A DNA stretch of 64,000 bases from Streptomyces sp. A1136 (GCF_004795055.1 NZ_SSBJ01000013.1:1-64000), one strand, 5' to 3'. Positions 10,725 through 20,702 are shown, counted from the stretch's first letter. Numbers and translations: made by a program. The notes: generated by a model from the letters alone, not told the origin.

Positions 10725-11315
10725 TCAGACGGTGGTGACGACCTCGTCGAACGACAGGCGCGGGGAGCGCGGGAACCAGGCGTCCTCGCCCGGCTTGCCG
10801 ATGTTGACGACCATCAGCGGGGTGTGGTCGTCGTCCAGGAACTCCTTCTGGACACCGACGAAGTCCAGACCGGTCATCGGGCCGGCGGCCAGACCGGCGG
10901 CGCGGACGCCGATGATGAAGTAGGCGGCCTGCAGCGCGGCGTTCAGCAGGGCGGCCTGCTCGCGGACCGGGCGCTCGGAGAAGAAGGCGTCCTTGGCCTG
11001 CGGGAAGTGCGGCAGCAGCTGCGGCAGCTCCTCGTGGAACTCGTTGTCCGCGGAGAGGATCGCGACCAGCGGGGCGGCGGCGGTCTTGGCCTGGTTGCCC
11101 TCGGCCAGGTGCTTCACGAGGCGCTCGCGGGCCTCGGGGGAGCGGACGAGGGTGATGCGCAGCGGCGACTGGTTGTAGGCGGTGGGGCCGAACTTCACCA
11201 GCTCGTAGATCGCCTGGACCTGCTCGTCGGTCACAGGCTCGTCGGAGAAGGAGTTGGCGGTACGGGCCTCGCGGAACAGCAGGTCCTGAGCGGCGGCGTC
11301 GAGAACGAGAGACAT
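10725..11315 (-). CDS. Nitroreductase-family malonic semialdehyde reductase (RutE/HadB-like)
   Basis: 196 aa flavoprotein of the nitroreductase fold, as expected for the RutE/YdfN/HadB subfamily. Recognisable segments are EARTANSFSDEPVTDEQV, ELVKFGPTAYNQSPLRI (FMN phosphate contact), QAALLNAALQAAYFIIGVRAAGL and GLDFVGVQKEFLDDDHTPLMVVNIGKPGE. Such enzymes use NAD(P)H and FMN to reduce aldehydes, nitro compounds or quinones; the natural substrate here cannot be told. No pyrimidine-degradation genes are nearby, so the malonic semialdehyde role is a family default. An AT-rich palindrome upstream suggests control by a MarR- or HxlR-type redox regulator. Confidence 0.88.
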   Translation of the reverse strand: MSLVLDAAAQDLLFREARTANSFSDEPVTDEQVQAIYELVKFGPTAYNQSPLRITLVRSPEARERLVKHLAEGNQAKTAAAPLVAILSADNEFHEELPQLLPHFPQAKDAFFSERPVREQAALLNAALQAAYFIIGVRAAGLAAGPMTGLDFVGVQKEFLDDDHTPLMVVNIGKPGEDAWFPRSPRLSFDEVVTTV

Positions 11316-11385
11316 CGGAAAGCCTTCTTCTGTACGGGTGTGAAGACGGGTGTGGAGCGCTATGGCCAGGACTCTACGACAGGAA

Positions 11386-11408
11386 TAGATGAATTTTCAA
11401 CTAAATTC
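11386..11408 (-). promoter_or_regulatory. Palindromic operator candidate upstream of the nitroreductase gene
   Basis: Two overlapping dyads occur in a rare AT-rich patch: TAGATGA-N4-TCAACTA (11386-11403, 6 of 7 arm bases paired) and GAATTT-N6-AAATTC (11391-11408, perfect). They lie about 70-90 bases before the start codon. The form resembles MarR- or HxlR-type operators; no cognate regulator gene is adjacent. Confidence 0.4.
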
Positions 11409-11474
11409 TGTTCCGTGTGACGCGGATCACGACCATCGGGCTTCGGTTCGAGCCGCCCGCCTCCGCCGCCGGGG

Positions 11475-11717
11475 TCATTCCCCCCGGTCGCCGGAGCCGC
11501 CGCCCTCGTCGCCGCCGTCCCGCTCGGCCAAAGCCGAGTCGAGCCGCGCCCGTGCGCCCTCCAGCCAGTGCCGGCAGACCTTCGCCAGCTCCTCGCCGCG
11601 CTCCCAGAGCGCGAGGGAGTCCTCCAGCGAGGTCCCGCCCGCCTCCAGTTTGCGGACGACCTCGATGAGCTCGTCCCGGGCCTGTTCGTACCCCAGCGCC
11701 GTATCGGCCTCGGTCAT
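11475..11717 (-). CDS. xseB: Exodeoxyribonuclease VII small subunit
   Basis: 80 aa from ATG 11717 ([12 protein letters not shown]), which fits the family N terminus; starts at 11723 and 11738 are open and add 2 or 7 residues. XseB helices wrap XseA to make the single-strand-specific exonuclease VII used in repair. The core [45 protein letters not shown] is diagnostic. The tail is Gly/Asp-rich. It follows xseA by about 75 bases on the same strand and is probably co-transcribed. Confidence 0.93.
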   Translation of the reverse strand: MTEADTALGYEQARDELIEVVRKLEAGGTSLEDSLALWERGEELAKVCRHWLEGARARLDSALAERDGGDEGGGSGDRGE

Positions 11718-11792
11718 TCCCATCTCACTCTCATGCACTCGATTCGCGGTTGATCCGCGGTCGGACGAATGGCGCGGCGAGCCGACGCGCCG

Positions 11793-13196
11793 TCAGTCGG
11801 CGGCGCGGGCCGCCTCCTGCCCTGCCTGGCCGGCCCCCTTGGTGTCTCCGGCCGGTCCTGCCCCCTCCGCGGCCCGCCGGGTCTCCTCGGGCCCGCCCGT
11901 CTCTTCGGTCCTGTCCGTCTCCTCGGGTCCGCCCGTCTCTTCGGGCCCGTGCGCCTCCTCGGGCCGGCCCCGCTCCGGGGGGCGTCCGGCTCCGTCCACG
12001 CGCACCGCGAACTCCCCGGCCGCCACCCTCGCGCGCAGCACGTCCCCCGCGCCGACCTCGGCCGGCGAGCGCACCACGTGGCCGTCGGCCCGCTGGAGCA
12101 CCGCGTACCCGCGCTCCAAGGTGGCCGCCGGGGACAAGGCCAGAACCCGCGCCCGGGTGTGCGTCAACTCCGAGTCCGCCCGGTCCAGCAGGTGACCGAG
12201 CGTCCGCCGGCTGCGCGCCAACAGGGCGTCCACCTCCGCCTCGCGGGTCTCCACCATCCGCCGCGGGTGGACGAACACCGGCCGCCCGAGGGCGTGGGCC
12301 AGCCCGCGCTCCTCCCGGTCGAGCAGCCCGCGCACCGCGCGCAGCCCCCGGCCTTGGAGCTGGCGTACCCGCTCCAGCTCCTCGCCGACGTCCGGGACCA
12401 CCTTCTTCGCCGCGTCCGTGGGCGTGGAGGCCCGCAGGTCCGCGACCAGGTCGAGCAGCGGGGAGTCCGGCTCGTGGCCGATCGCCGATACGACGGGGGT
12501 CCGGGCTGCCGCGACCGCCCGTACGACCTCCTCGTCCGAGAAGGGCAGCAGGTCCTCGACGCTGCCGCCGCCGCGCGCCACGATGATCACGTCGACCTCG
12601 TCCAGCGCGTCGAGCTCCCGCACGGCCCGGATCACCTGCGGCACCGCGTTCACGCCCTGCACGGCGACGTTGCGCACCTCGAAGCGGACCGCGGGCCACC
12701 GGCGCCGGGCGTTCTCCAGCACGTCCCGCTCGGCCGCCGACGCACGCCCCACCACCAGCCCGATCAGCTGCGGCAGGAACGGCAGCGGCCGCTTGCGGTC
12801 CAGGGCGAACAGGCCCTCGGAGGCGAGCGAGCGCTTGAGCCTCTCCAGGCGCGCCAGCAGCTCGCCGATGCCGACGGGCCGTATCTCCGTGGCCCGCAGC
12901 GACAGCTGCCCGCGCGGGGCGTACCACTCCGGCTTGGCCCGGACAACGACGCGCGCGCCCTCCGACACCGCGTCCGCGACATCGTCGTAGACCTGGCGGA
13001 AGCAGGTGACGCTGAGCGAGATGTCGTGCGACGGGTCGCGCAGCGTCAGGAAGACCACCCCCGCGCCCGGTCGCCGGGACAACTGGGTGATCTGCCCCTC
13101 CACCCACACCTGCCCGAGCTTGTCGATCCAGCCCCCGATGAGCCGGGACACCTGACCGACCGGCAGCGGCGCCTCGGCCGATGTATTCAGACCCAT
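11793..13196 (-). CDS. xseA: Exodeoxyribonuclease VII large subunit
   Basis: 467 aa. The N-terminal OB-fold (residues 10-110: [33 protein letters not shown]) binds single-stranded DNA. The catalytic domain carries [16 protein letters not shown] and [27 protein letters not shown], the Exonuc_VII_L hallmark. The last ~60 residues (about 405-467) are an unusual acidic low-complexity tail built of six-residue PEET-type repeats, encoded by 18-bp tandem repeats. The tail is outside the family domain and probably dispensable. The gene sits upstream of xseB and 9 bases after the end of the APC permease gene on the same strand. Confidence 0.95.
   Translation of the reverse strand: MGLNTSAEAPLPVGQVSRLIGGWIDKLGQVWVEGQITQLSRRPGAGVVFLTLRDPSHDISLSVTCFRQVYDDVADAVSEGARVVVRAKPEWYAPRGQLSLRATEIRPVGIGELLARLERLKRSLASEGLFALDRKRPLPFLPQLIGLVVGRASAAERDVLENARRRWPAVRFEVRNVAVQGVNAVPQVIRAVRELDALDEVDVIIVARGGGSVEDLLPFSDEEVVRAVAAARTPVVSAIGHEPDSPLLDLVADLRASTPTDAAKKVVPDVGEELERVRQLQGRGLRAVRGLLDREERGLAHALGRPVFVHPRRMVETREAEVDALLARSRRTLGHLLDRADSELTHTRARVLALSPAATLERGYAVLQRADGHVVRSPAEVGAGDVLRARVAAGEFAVRVDGAGRPPERGRPEEAHGPEETGGPEETDRTEETGGPEETRRAAEGAGPAGDTKGAGQAGQEAARAAD
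11881..11970. repeat. 18-bp tandem repeat, about five copies, inside xseA
   Basis: Five successive 18-bp units related to GTCTCCTCGGGCCCGCCC run from 11881 to 11970, each differing at a few positions. They encode six-residue units of the GGPEET type in the XseA tail. The period is a multiple of three, so copy-number changes would keep the frame. Confidence 0.85.
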
Positions 13197-13205
13197 GCAG
13201 GCAGG

Positions 13206-14600
13206 CTAGCCGCCCGGACCGACACCGGTGCGGGGCCCGGCCCCCCGATCCGGCTCGCGTCGGCCCCGCTGCGCCACCAACACCCCCAGCCCCACCGCCA
13301 GCCACACCGCCCCCACGACCTGCGCCGTCCGGGCCGCCTCGACGATCACCGCGACCGTCACCGCCGCCCCCAGCACGGGAACCACCAGGTGCAGCCACCA
13401 GTTCGGGGCCCCGGCCCCGCGCCGTACGACGAACCAGCCCACCACCGAGGCGTGCAGCAGCGTGAAGGCCACCAGCGCCCCGACGTCCACCACCGACACC
13501 AGGTGGTCCAGGCCGTCGTCCCGCCGGGCCGCCCACACCGCCGCGACCAGCGTCAGCGTCGCAGCCACCAACAGGGCGGGTCGGGGAGTGCCGTCCGAGG
13601 TCCCCGCCAGGACCCGCGGCAGCCGCCGCTCCCGGGCCATCGCGAAGACCAGCCGACCGGCCGCGGCCTGCCCCGCCAGCGCCGCGAAGGCCGCCCCGAT
13701 CGCCTTGCTCGCCGCGACCAGGTCGTGCAGCCAGGTACCGGCCGCCGACTCCACCGCCGTGTAGAAGGCCGGCCCCTGTAGCGCCGGGTCGGCCGCCAGC
13801 TCCGCGGAAGACGCCGGCATCAGCAGCGCCGCCAGGTAGCCCTGCGCGACGAACAGCACCCCGGCCAGCGCCAGACAGGACAACACCGCCCGCGCCACCC
13901 GCTCGGAACCCCCGGTCACCTCCTCCGCGAAGGAGGCGATTGCGTCGAAGCCCAGGTACGACAGGACCGCGACCGACACCGCGCCCAGCACGGCGGCCGT
14001 CGAGAAGCCCAGCGAGCCGTCCCCGGTCAGCGGGGAAAGCCAGCCGCGCCGCGCACCGCCCCGGGCCAGCACGGTCACCGCCGTCACCACGAACACCAGC
14101 AGCACCAGGATCTCCATGGCGAGCACGGCGAGGCCCACGCGCGCGGCCACCCGCACGCCCCACAGGTTCAGCAGGGTCGTGACCACCACCGCCAGCGCCG
14201 TCCACACCCAACGGGAGACCTCGGGGACCAGGGCGTTCATCGCGATGCCCGAGAAGAGGTAGGCGACCGCCGGGATCAGCAGGTAGTCGAGCATCGCCAT
14301 CCACCCCGCGATCAGCCCCGGCCCCTCGCCCAGGCCTTGGCGGGCGTAGGTGAACACCGACCCGGCGCGCGGGGCCACCCGCACCATCTGGGCGTAGGAG
14401 GAGGCGGTGAAGGCCATCGCGACGGTCGCGGCGAGGTAGACCAGGGCGACCGCGCCGTGCGATTTCGCGTCGAGCGTGCCGAAGACCCCGACCGGGGCCA
14501 TGGGGGCGATGAAGAGCAACCCGTAGACGACCAGGTCCCGGAAGCCGAGCGTGCGCCGCAGCGTGGTGGGCGCCGTGGGGGTGTCCGTCGCGGACGCCAT
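13206..14600 (-). CDS. APC-family amino acid permease
   Basis: 464 aa, about 12 hydrophobic segments. The first helix region [21 protein letters not shown] and the following [32 protein letters not shown] match the amino acid-polyamine-organocation family, in which the broken first helix forms the substrate site. [12 protein letters not shown] in helix 6 is also typical. The short length without a large C-terminal domain suggests a proton-coupled single-polypeptide transporter. The substrate cannot be inferred. It precedes xseA by 9 bases on the same strand and is divergent from ispH, with which it shares an 87-bp promoter region. Confidence 0.88.
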   Translation of the reverse strand: MASATDTPTAPTTLRRTLGFRDLVVYGLLFIAPMAPVGVFGTLDAKSHGAVALVYLAATVAMAFTASSYAQMVRVAPRAGSVFTYARQGLGEGPGLIAGWMAMLDYLLIPAVAYLFSGIAMNALVPEVSRWVWTALAVVVTTLLNLWGVRVAARVGLAVLAMEILVLLVFVVTAVTVLARGGARRGWLSPLTGDGSLGFSTAAVLGAVSVAVLSYLGFDAIASFAEEVTGGSERVARAVLSCLALAGVLFVAQGYLAALLMPASSAELAADPALQGPAFYTAVESAAGTWLHDLVAASKAIGAAFAALAGQAAAGRLVFAMARERRLPRVLAGTSDGTPRPALLVAATLTLVAAVWAARRDDGLDHLVSVVDVGALVAFTLLHASVVGWFVVRRGAGAPNWWLHLVVPVLGAAVTVAVIVEAARTAQVVGAVWLAVGLGVLVAQRGRREPDRGAGPRTGVGPGG

Positions 14601-14683
14601 CGATCCTCCGGGGGGATAGCCGGTACGTACGTGCGACCCAGTCTGTGCCGAACGGGCGATCTCCGGCCTGCCGGAGACCCCCG

Positions 14684-14699
14684 TACGATGGAGACCATG
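14684..14699 (+). promoter_or_regulatory. Possible leaderless promoter/start choice at ispH
   Basis: TACGAT at 14684-14689 could be a -10 box. ATG 14697 then lies 7 bases downstream, giving a leaderless message, whereas ATG 14688 would overlap the box. A GGAG at 14673-14676 would instead serve ATG 14688. The sequence does not decide. Confidence 0.3.
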
Positions 14700-15728
14700 A
14701 CTGCTCCCGCCCCTGCTCCCGCTTCCCGCCGCGTCCTGCTCGCCGCCCCGCGCGGTTATTGCGCGGGTGTCGACCGAGCCGTGATCGCCGTCGAGAAAGC
14801 CCTAGAGCAGTACGGCGCGCCGGTCTACGTACGCCACGAGATCGTGCACAACAAGTACGTGGTGCAGACGCTGGAGAAGAAGGGCGCGATCTTCGTCGAG
14901 CGGACGGAGGAGGTCCCCGAGGGCTCCATCGTCATGTTCTCCGCCCACGGCGTGGCCCCCGTGGTCCACGAGGAGGCGGCGCGCGGCAGGCTGGCGACGA
15001 TCGACGCGACCTGCCCGCTGGTCACGAAGGTGCACAAGGAAGCCATCCGCTACGCGAACGAGGACTTCGACATCCTCCTCATCGGCCACGAGGGCCACGA
15101 GGAGGTCATCGGCACCTCCGGCGAGGCCCCCGACCACATCACCATCGTGGACGGCCCGCACGACGTGGAGAAGGTGACCGTCCGCGACGAGTCGAAGGTC
15201 GTCTGGCTGTCGCAGACCACGCTCTCCGTGGACGAGACGATGGAGACCGTCGACGCGCTCAAGACCAAGTTCCCGCTGCTGGTCTCGCCGCCGAGCGACG
15301 ACATCTGCTACGCCACCTCCAACCGGCAGGCCGCCGTCAAGCAGATGGGCGCGGACTCCGACCTGGTCATCGTCGTCGGCTCGAAGAACTCCTCGAACTC
15401 CATCCGCCTGGTCGAGGTCGCCCTGGACGCGGGCGCGGGCGCGGCCCACCTCGTGGACTTCGCGAGCGAGATCGACGAGGCCTGGCTGGACGGGGTCACC
15501 ACGGTCGGCCTGACCTCGGGCGCCTCGGTTCCGGAGGTGCTGGTCGAAGAGGTACTGGAGTGGCTGGCGCAGCGCGGCTACGGGGACGTGGAGATCGTCA
15601 AGACGGCCGAGGAGTCGATCGTCTTCTCGCTGCCGAAGGAGCTGCGCCGCGACCTGCGCGCCGAGGCCGCCGAACTGCTCGCCGGGCGCGGCGGGGCCGC
15701 CGGGAACACGGACACCGCCGACGAGTAG
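14688..15728 (+). CDS. ispH: 4-hydroxy-3-methylbut-2-enyl diphosphate reductase
   Basis: 346 aa from ATG 14688 (343 aa from ATG 14697). Last step of the MEP pathway: it reduces HMBPP to IPP and DMAPP with a 4Fe-4S cluster. The three cluster cysteines are visible in [25 protein letters not shown] and [14 protein letters not shown]. The HMBPP-binding His residues lie in VRHEIVHN and IGHEGHEEV, and SKNSSNS near the C terminus completes the site. It is cytosolic and essential where the MEP pathway is the only isoprenoid route. It stands alone, 33 bases before ppgK, so the two may share a transcript. Confidence 0.96.
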   Translation: METMTAPAPAPASRRVLLAAPRGYCAGVDRAVIAVEKALEQYGAPVYVRHEIVHNKYVVQTLEKKGAIFVERTEEVPEGSIVMFSAHGVAPVVHEEAARGRLATIDATCPLVTKVHKEAIRYANEDFDILLIGHEGHEEVIGTSGEAPDHITIVDGPHDVEKVTVRDESKVVWLSQTTLSVDETMETVDALKTKFPLLVSPPSDDICYATSNRQAAVKQMGADSDLVIVVGSKNSSNSIRLVEVALDAGAGAAHLVDFASEIDEAWLDGVTTVGLTSGASVPEVLVEEVLEWLAQRGYGDVEIVKTAEESIVFSLPKELRRDLRAEAAELLAGRGGAAGNTDTADE

Positions 15729-15761
15729 GCCGCGGGCCGCGCCGTTCTCTACGGTGGTCCC

Positions 15762-16511
15762 ATGGAGATCTTCGGTGTGGACATCGGCGGAACCGGCATC
15801 AAGGGCGCTCCCGTGGACCTGGACCGCGGCGAGCCGACGCACGAACGCCTGAAACTGGCGACACCGCATCCGGCCACCCCCGAGGGGGTGGCCGACGTCG
15901 TCGTCGAGGTGGTCCGCCACTTCGACTGGGAGGGTCCGGTCGGCGTCACCTTCCCCGGCGTCGTCACGGACGGCGTCACCCGCACCGCGGCCAACATGGA
16001 CCCCGCCTGGGTCGGCGTGGACACGCAATCGCTGCTCACGAGCCGGCTGGGCGGGCGCCCCGTCACGGTCCTGAACGACGCGGACGCGGCCGGGGTCGCG
16101 GAGATGACGTACGGGGCCGGCCGCGGCCGCGCCGGCACGGTCATCCTGCTGACGCTGGGCACGGGCATCGGGAGCGCCCTGTTCACCGACGGCCGGCTGG
16201 TGGCCAACACCGAGCTCGGGCACCTGGAGCTGCACGGTCACGACGCGGAGAAGCGGGCCTCGGTGAAGGCCAAGGAGGACGCGGAGATGACGTGGGAGCG
16301 CTGGGCGCGGCGCGTACAGAAGTACCTGGAGCACGTGGAGATGCTGTTCTCTCCTCAGCTCTTCATCATCGGCGGCGGCGTCAGCCGCAAGCCCGAGAAG
16401 TTCCTCCCGCTGATCGAGGGCATCCGGGCCGAGATCGTCCCGGCGCAGCTCCGGAACAACGCGGGCATCGTCGGCGCGGCGATGGCGGCCCGACCGGCGA
16501 CGACGGCGTAG
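15762..16511 (+). CDS. ppgK: Polyphosphate glucokinase
   Basis: 249 aa. ROK-like sugar kinase that phosphorylates glucose with polyphosphate (and ATP), an actinobacterial speciality. Motifs are the phosphate-1 loop [16 protein letters not shown], the phosphate-2 segment [17 protein letters not shown], and [11 protein letters not shown], the glucose-contact motif of this subfamily. The acidic/Lys-rich [22 protein letters not shown] insert is characteristic of PpgK rather than ordinary glucokinase. The start at ATG 15762 follows ispH closely. The product, glucose-6-phosphate, feeds glycolysis and the pentose pathway. Confidence 0.94.
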   Translation: MEIFGVDIGGTGIKGAPVDLDRGEPTHERLKLATPHPATPEGVADVVVEVVRHFDWEGPVGVTFPGVVTDGVTRTAANMDPAWVGVDTQSLLTSRLGGRPVTVLNDADAAGVAEMTYGAGRGRAGTVILLTLGTGIGSALFTDGRLVANTELGHLELHGHDAEKRASVKAKEDAEMTWERWARRVQKYLEHVEMLFSPQLFIIGGGVSRKPEKFLPLIEGIRAEIVPAQLRNNAGIVGAAMAARPATTA

Positions 16512-16590
16512 CGGCGCCCGCGAGGCGCCCCGCCCCCGGGCCGTCTCGCGGACGGCGGCCGCCCGGCGCGTGCCCCGAACACGCCCTGCC

Positions 16591-16642
16591 GGTCGATACG
16601 CCCGGTCGATACGCCCGGTCGATACGCCCGGTCGATACGCCC
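16591..16642. repeat. 13-bp tandem repeat, four perfect copies
   Basis: GGTCGATACGCCC is repeated four times exactly (16591, 16604, 16617, 16630) and a partial fifth begins at 16643. It lies in the convergent gap between ppgK and the DUF6542 gene, in no gene; the period is not a multiple of three. Confidence 0.95.
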
Positions 16643-16657
16643 GGTCGGTCAGTGCAC

Positions 16658-17188
16658 CTAGGCCACGCGCCTGGGCAGCCGCCGCTTCCCGATCAGCACG
16701 GCCTTGCGCACCAGCACGATCAACGCGGCGATCACGGTCCCCGCGTACAGCCAGCCGGCGTGCAGGGACAGGGCCGACACGATCCCCATCAGCTCGCCGC
16801 CGAATCCGCCGGAGCCCCCGGAGACCGGCCAGACCCCGACCGCGAACGCGATCGGCACGGACACCGGTGCGGTGATCAGGTCCGCCGGGCGGACCCAGAG
16901 CGCGGTGGCGGCGGCGACGGGGAGGAAGAGCAGCCCGTACGCGAACAGCGAGGAGCCGAACAGCAGCCAGTCGACCCCGGCGACCAGCACCATCGCGGCG
17001 CACGCGAACAGCCCTCCGCCGAGCCCGGTCAGCCGGGGTCTGGGCAGCCGGCGGACGGACGCCGGCCGCGCCGGCCGCGGCGCCCGGGCCGGCGGGACCG
17101 TCGGGGGCCGACGTACGGGGCGCTTCGTCCCGTATCGCTCCACGCTGCTGTACTCCTCCACCCGGTGCTCCACCCTGTATGGCTCCAC
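16658..17188 (-). CDS. DUF6542-like membrane protein
   Basis: 176 aa. The first ~50 residues are basic, Pro/Arg-rich and probably cytoplasmic. Four hydrophobic segments follow (near residues 52-72, 74-95, 100-120 and 140-162), and the C terminus is basic (VRKAVLIGKRRLPRR). The arrangement matches the small actinobacterial integral membrane proteins annotated as DUF6542. Function is unknown. It is a monocistronic gene, divergent from ychF. Confidence 0.7.
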   Translation of the reverse strand: MEPYRVEHRVEEYSSVERYGTKRPVRRPPTVPPARAPRPARPASVRRLPRPRLTGLGGGLFACAAMVLVAGVDWLLFGSSLFAYGLLFLPVAAATALWVRPADLITAPVSVPIAFAVGVWPVSGGSGGFGGELMGIVSALSLHAGWLYAGTVIAALIVLVRKAVLIGKRRLPRRVA

Positions 17189-17322
17189 CGAACCAAACTA
17201 GGCGGGAGGGGCCCTGTGGGGCGGCCCGGACACGCATACATCGAGCGCCGCTCAGCGGAAAGTAAACTGACAGTCGGCCCACCCCCGGGCCGCCGCCCCT
17301 CCAGCTACGGGAAGTCGCCAAC

Positions 17323-18393
<1,071 letters not shown>

Positions 18394-18411
<18 letters not shown>

Positions 18412-18507
18412 TCGCGTCGTTACTGCATGCTAGGTAATTCGTCAAGCATGCAGGTCAGGAGGGGTCGGGCTTCGGTGAGCCCGACCCCTTCGTCGTCCCC
18501 GTGCTGG
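18394..18507 (+). repeat. ychF 3'-end repeat, copy A (left boundary of variable island)
   Basis: Elements in order: TTCCGCTTCAACGT (18394-18407, encoding the YchF C terminus), CAAGCATGCAGGTCAGGAGG (18443-18462), a GC hairpin, and CCGTGCTGG ending at 18507. Copy B at 20587 has the same elements at the same spacing. Inside copy A, TGCATGCT (18424-18431) and AGCATGCA (18445-18452) form an inverted repeat. Confidence 0.75.
18461..18488 (+). terminator. Terminator of ychF
   Basis: An 11-bp perfect stem (18461-18471 with 18478-18488) and a 6-base loop lie 50 bases after the ychF stop. Confidence 0.75.
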
Positions 18508-18520
18508 ATAGGTGCTGGAT
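18501..18520. repeat. GTGCTGGAT nonamer, two copies
   Basis: Exact copies are at 18501-18509 and 18512-18520, just after copy A of the ychF 3'-end repeat. Five more exact copies occur at 20480-20537. Confidence 0.85.
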
Positions 18521-18609
18521 ATTCTGACGTCGCGTCAGTGGTGATCAGGCCCGGCCCTCGCCCCCGGCGTAGCGCGACGGGGCGCTGACTCAGTCGGGTG
18601 GGGTCGGCC

Positions 18610-19778
18610 CTACTCGGCAGACAGTTCGAGCATCGGCTGGAAGCCGGAGGACTCCTCGTCTGGAACGTGCGGGAGGTATCCGTCGGGGACGGTGCGGGCG
18701 GCGGTGGTGAGTAGGCGGTCCAGGACTTCCCGGTCGCTGGCCGGGGGGAGCCGAAGTGCGGCGAGGAGGCGGTCGCAGACGGTGGGGTGGTCCGGGTGAT
18801 CGTCGAGGTAGTCGGAGTTGAGGGCAGGAGGACGGGAGCCGGCCAGGGCGTCGTGCCAGGACGGGAGGACGATGGCGAGCGTCAAGGCCTCGGCGAGAGA
18901 CTCGGCGATGAGGGAGGCCCGGCCCTCGGAGTCGGTGTAGAGGACGGGGCGGGGGCCATCGGGCACGGCCGGGCCGCAGGAGTAGTGGGTGCCGCCCGCG
19001 TTGCAGCCGGCGATGGGCTCCACCGGGAGGCCGTTGGGCAGGGCGATCGACTCGATCGGGTCCGTGCGCGCAAGGTCGAACTCGCCGTCGCAGGCCAGAT
19101 AGGAGGCGACCTCGGGATGCGCGGCGATCCTGCGGATCAGTGCGTCGTCCGAGAGGACGGCCGGGTTGAGGGCTGCGGTGATCGCAGGGGTGAGGGGGTG
19201 CCCGGCGAGGACGTGGCGCACGGCGTCGAGAGGGACGGGGCGCTCGTAGTAGTCCTCGAAGTGGGCCTGGACGGCCTCGGGGGATCGGTCGATGAGGAGC
19301 GGGAAGAGGAAGCCGGACCCGTCCGGGTCCTTGCTGCCGGCGGGGAAGCGATGGACGAGCCGGTGCGCCAGGCCGTGTCGTTAGTCTTCCGCCACAGGCA
19401 GGCGGTGACGCGAGGGGCGTCGATGCCCTCGTCGCGGAAGGCGGGTGCGTCCAGGAGTGGGCGCAGCGCTGCGGGCACTTCGTCGATGACACCGGGCCAG
19501 ACCTGCTCGTCGTCCGTTCCGTACGGACTCATCTCCGACTCGTGGTCGAAACCGCGTATGAGCACGCCGTCCGGGGTGAAGAGGACGGAGAAGTCGTCCC
19601 CAGAGCCATTCTCCATCAGGGCAGCCTCTGTGCCGGGGCCCCAGGCGGCGTCGAAGGTGTAGCAGCAGAACCGCGGATCGTCCCCGATCGTGGCGTCCAG
19701 GACGGCCAGTGCACGCAGATGGGCGCGGAGTTGAGCGGGGTCGGGGAGGAGGGCGGCGGTCTCGTGCACAGTGCTCAT
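18610..19778 (-). pseudogene. Frameshifted conserved actinobacterial protein with SUKH-like C-terminal part
   Basis: Reading starts at ATG 19778 (MSTVHETAALLPDPAQLRAH) and is coherent to TNDT near 19376. It then needs a one-base change to continue in the next frame as GLAHRLVHRFPAGSKDPDG and on to the stop at 18610. The join is natural if one G is missing near 19373-19376. The first half resembles a Streptomyces protein family I know only as hypothetical (FDAAWGPGTE, NGSGDDFSVLF, RGFDHESEMSPYG). The end (GCNAGGTHYSCG, RPVLYTDSEG, LAEALTLAIVLPSWHD) looks like SUKH/SMI1-KNR4 proteins, which often serve as immunity proteins. It may be a true pseudogene or a sequencing error. Confidence 0.65.
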
Positions 19779-19884
19779 GGCGCCATGGAAGCAGCCGGCA
19801 CTGACAGTCTGGCGCGGCCCCCCGGACAATGGTGACGCTCCCTCCAGCGGATTCTGACCGATCGCAGCTGTTCCTGGCGCGGGA

Positions 19885-20148
19885 TCAGGTGCCATAAACG
19901 GTGGAGCGATGCCCGACGTGCACGACCCACACCACCAGCTCACCATTGTCGATCGTGTAGACGACGCGATAGTCACCCACACGTAGGCGGCGGCGTTCGG
20001 GCTGGGACACGAGCGCGGTGGTGTTGAAGCCGAGAGGGTCGGTCTCCAGCTCGGTCAGCTTGGCCAGGATGCGCAGCGCCATGTCGCGGGGGATCTTGCG
20101 CAGCTCTGCCTGAGCTTCGGGTCGGAAGACGGTCCGGTACTCACTCAC
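19885..20148 (-). CDS. RelE-family toxin
   Basis: 87 aa. RelE/ParE-superfamily fold: TVFRPEAQAELRKIPRDMALRILAKLTEL (helical N terminus), then ERRRLRVGDYRVVYTIDNGELVVWVVHVGHRSTVY. The basic strand with RVGDYR and the C-terminal GHR..VY match RelE-type mRNA interferases, which cleave mRNA in the ribosome. The start overlaps the antitoxin gene by 8 bases, which is normal for translational coupling. Together with the gene at 20141 it forms a type II toxin-antitoxin module. Target specificity cannot be inferred. Confidence 0.88.
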   Translation of the reverse strand: MSEYRTVFRPEAQAELRKIPRDMALRILAKLTELETDPLGFNTTALVSQPERRRLRVGDYRVVYTIDNGELVVWVVHVGHRSTVYGT

Positions 20149-20410
20149 TGCGCGCCAGCGTCTCCCTCATGATGTCCTCGATCGGGATGCCGGGTACCGG
20201 GTTGGTCATGCGCTCGTCGATGATCCGGTTGATCTCGCGCTCTTCCCATTCCTGGTACTTGCGCAGTATCTCGATGGACACCACAGCAGCGACTTCCTTG
20301 CCTCGACGTGTGATCACAGTGGGCACGTCGTCGCGGTCTGCGCGCTCCACGACTTCTGCCAGGTGAGCGCGCACGTCGCGGATGGACTCTATGGGCAGTG
20401 GCTGCGTCAT
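20141..20410 (-). CDS. Phd/YefM-type antitoxin
   Basis: 89 aa from ATG 20410 (MTQPLPIES); the frame is open further up, but the upstream codons cover the promoter and repeats. Residues 5-60 (IESIRDVRAHLAEVVERADRDDVPTVITRRGKEVAAVVSIEIL) match the Phd/YefM DNA-binding fold. The C terminus (WEEREINRIIDERM..IPIEDIMRETLA) is the toxin-binding helix region. It should repress its own promoter with the toxin. A perfect TGTGTACACA dyad, whose TGTACA core is the known YefM operator core, lies 26 bases upstream of the start. Confidence 0.87.
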   Translation of the reverse strand: MTQPLPIESIRDVRAHLAEVVERADRDDVPTVITRRGKEVAAVVSIEILRKYQEWEEREINRIIDERMTNPVPGIPIEDIMRETLARSE

Positions 20411-20435
20411 GCGCCCAAGGGTACCGAGTGTCCTA

Positions 20436-20445
20436 TGTGTACACA
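20436..20445 (-). promoter_or_regulatory. Operator candidate of the minus-strand toxin-antitoxin module
   Basis: The perfect 10-bp palindrome TGTGTACACA contains TGTACA, the core reported for YefM-type operators. Its position just upstream of the antitoxin start fits autorepression. Confidence 0.55.
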
Positions 20446-20479
20446 ACGCGCGCGACGGGTTGGTGGCGCTCCATCGCTC

Positions 20480-20537
20480 GTGCTGGATGTGCTGGATGTG
20501 CTGGATGTACTCGCACGGTGCTGGATTGGTGCTGGAT
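20480..20537. repeat. GTGCTGGAT nonamer, five copies
   Basis: Three copies are head to tail (20480, 20489, 20498) and two more start at 20518 and 20529. They lie 70-127 bases upstream of the minus-strand antitoxin start. The same nonamer occurs twice next to ychF (18501, 18512); near-copies GTGCTGGG are at 20694 and 21296. Iteron-like spacing, in no gene. Confidence 0.85.
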
Positions 20538-20586
20538 AAGATCGCCAGAAACCGTGTTTCCGCAGGTGAGAGCTCCGTGCTGAACA

Positions 20587-20702
20587 TTCCGCTTCAACGT
20601 CTGAGCGTGTGAATTAGCACCACGTCGCTCACTGGGCAAACTTGCAGGTCAGAAGGGCCCGCCTCCTCGGAGACGGGCCCTTGGCTTTTTCCCGTGCTGG
20701 GA
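20587..20702 (+). repeat. ychF 3'-end repeat, copy B (right boundary of variable island)
   Basis: TTCCGCTTCAACGT at 20587-20600 is followed by C and TGA, so the frame again reads FRFNV-stop, with a synonymous last Val codon. CAAACTTGCAGGTCAGAAGG (20637-20656; 17 of 20 identical to copy A), a GC hairpin and CCGTGCTGG follow. Offsets from the first element are 50 and 107 bases, against 49 and 107 in copy A. The rest is diverged. Together with the rest of the gap 20411-20755 no other gene is seen. Confidence 0.75.
20653..20690 (+). terminator. Intrinsic terminator in copy B
   Basis: A 9-bp stem (20653-20661 with 20674-20682) and a short inner stem are followed by TTGGCTTTTT. It lies about 65 bases before the yefM start and would insulate that module. 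Confidence 0.7.

Noticed and set aside
18424-18452. Inverted repeat after ychF as a tRNA or a second terminator
   Set aside because: Only 8-bp arms with a 13-base spacer and no cloverleaf or conserved T-loop; kept as part of the possible attachment site instead.
20480-20537. Nonamer repeats as a CRISPR array
   Set aside because: Units are 9 bases with almost no spacers, not 25-37-base repeats with unique spacers; no cas genes.
20411-20587. Upstream extension of the minus-strand antitoxin including an IQHIQHIQH peptide
   Set aside because: The peptide repeat only reflects the DNA nonamer repeats; the family N terminus begins at 20410 and the operator dyad lies in the extension.
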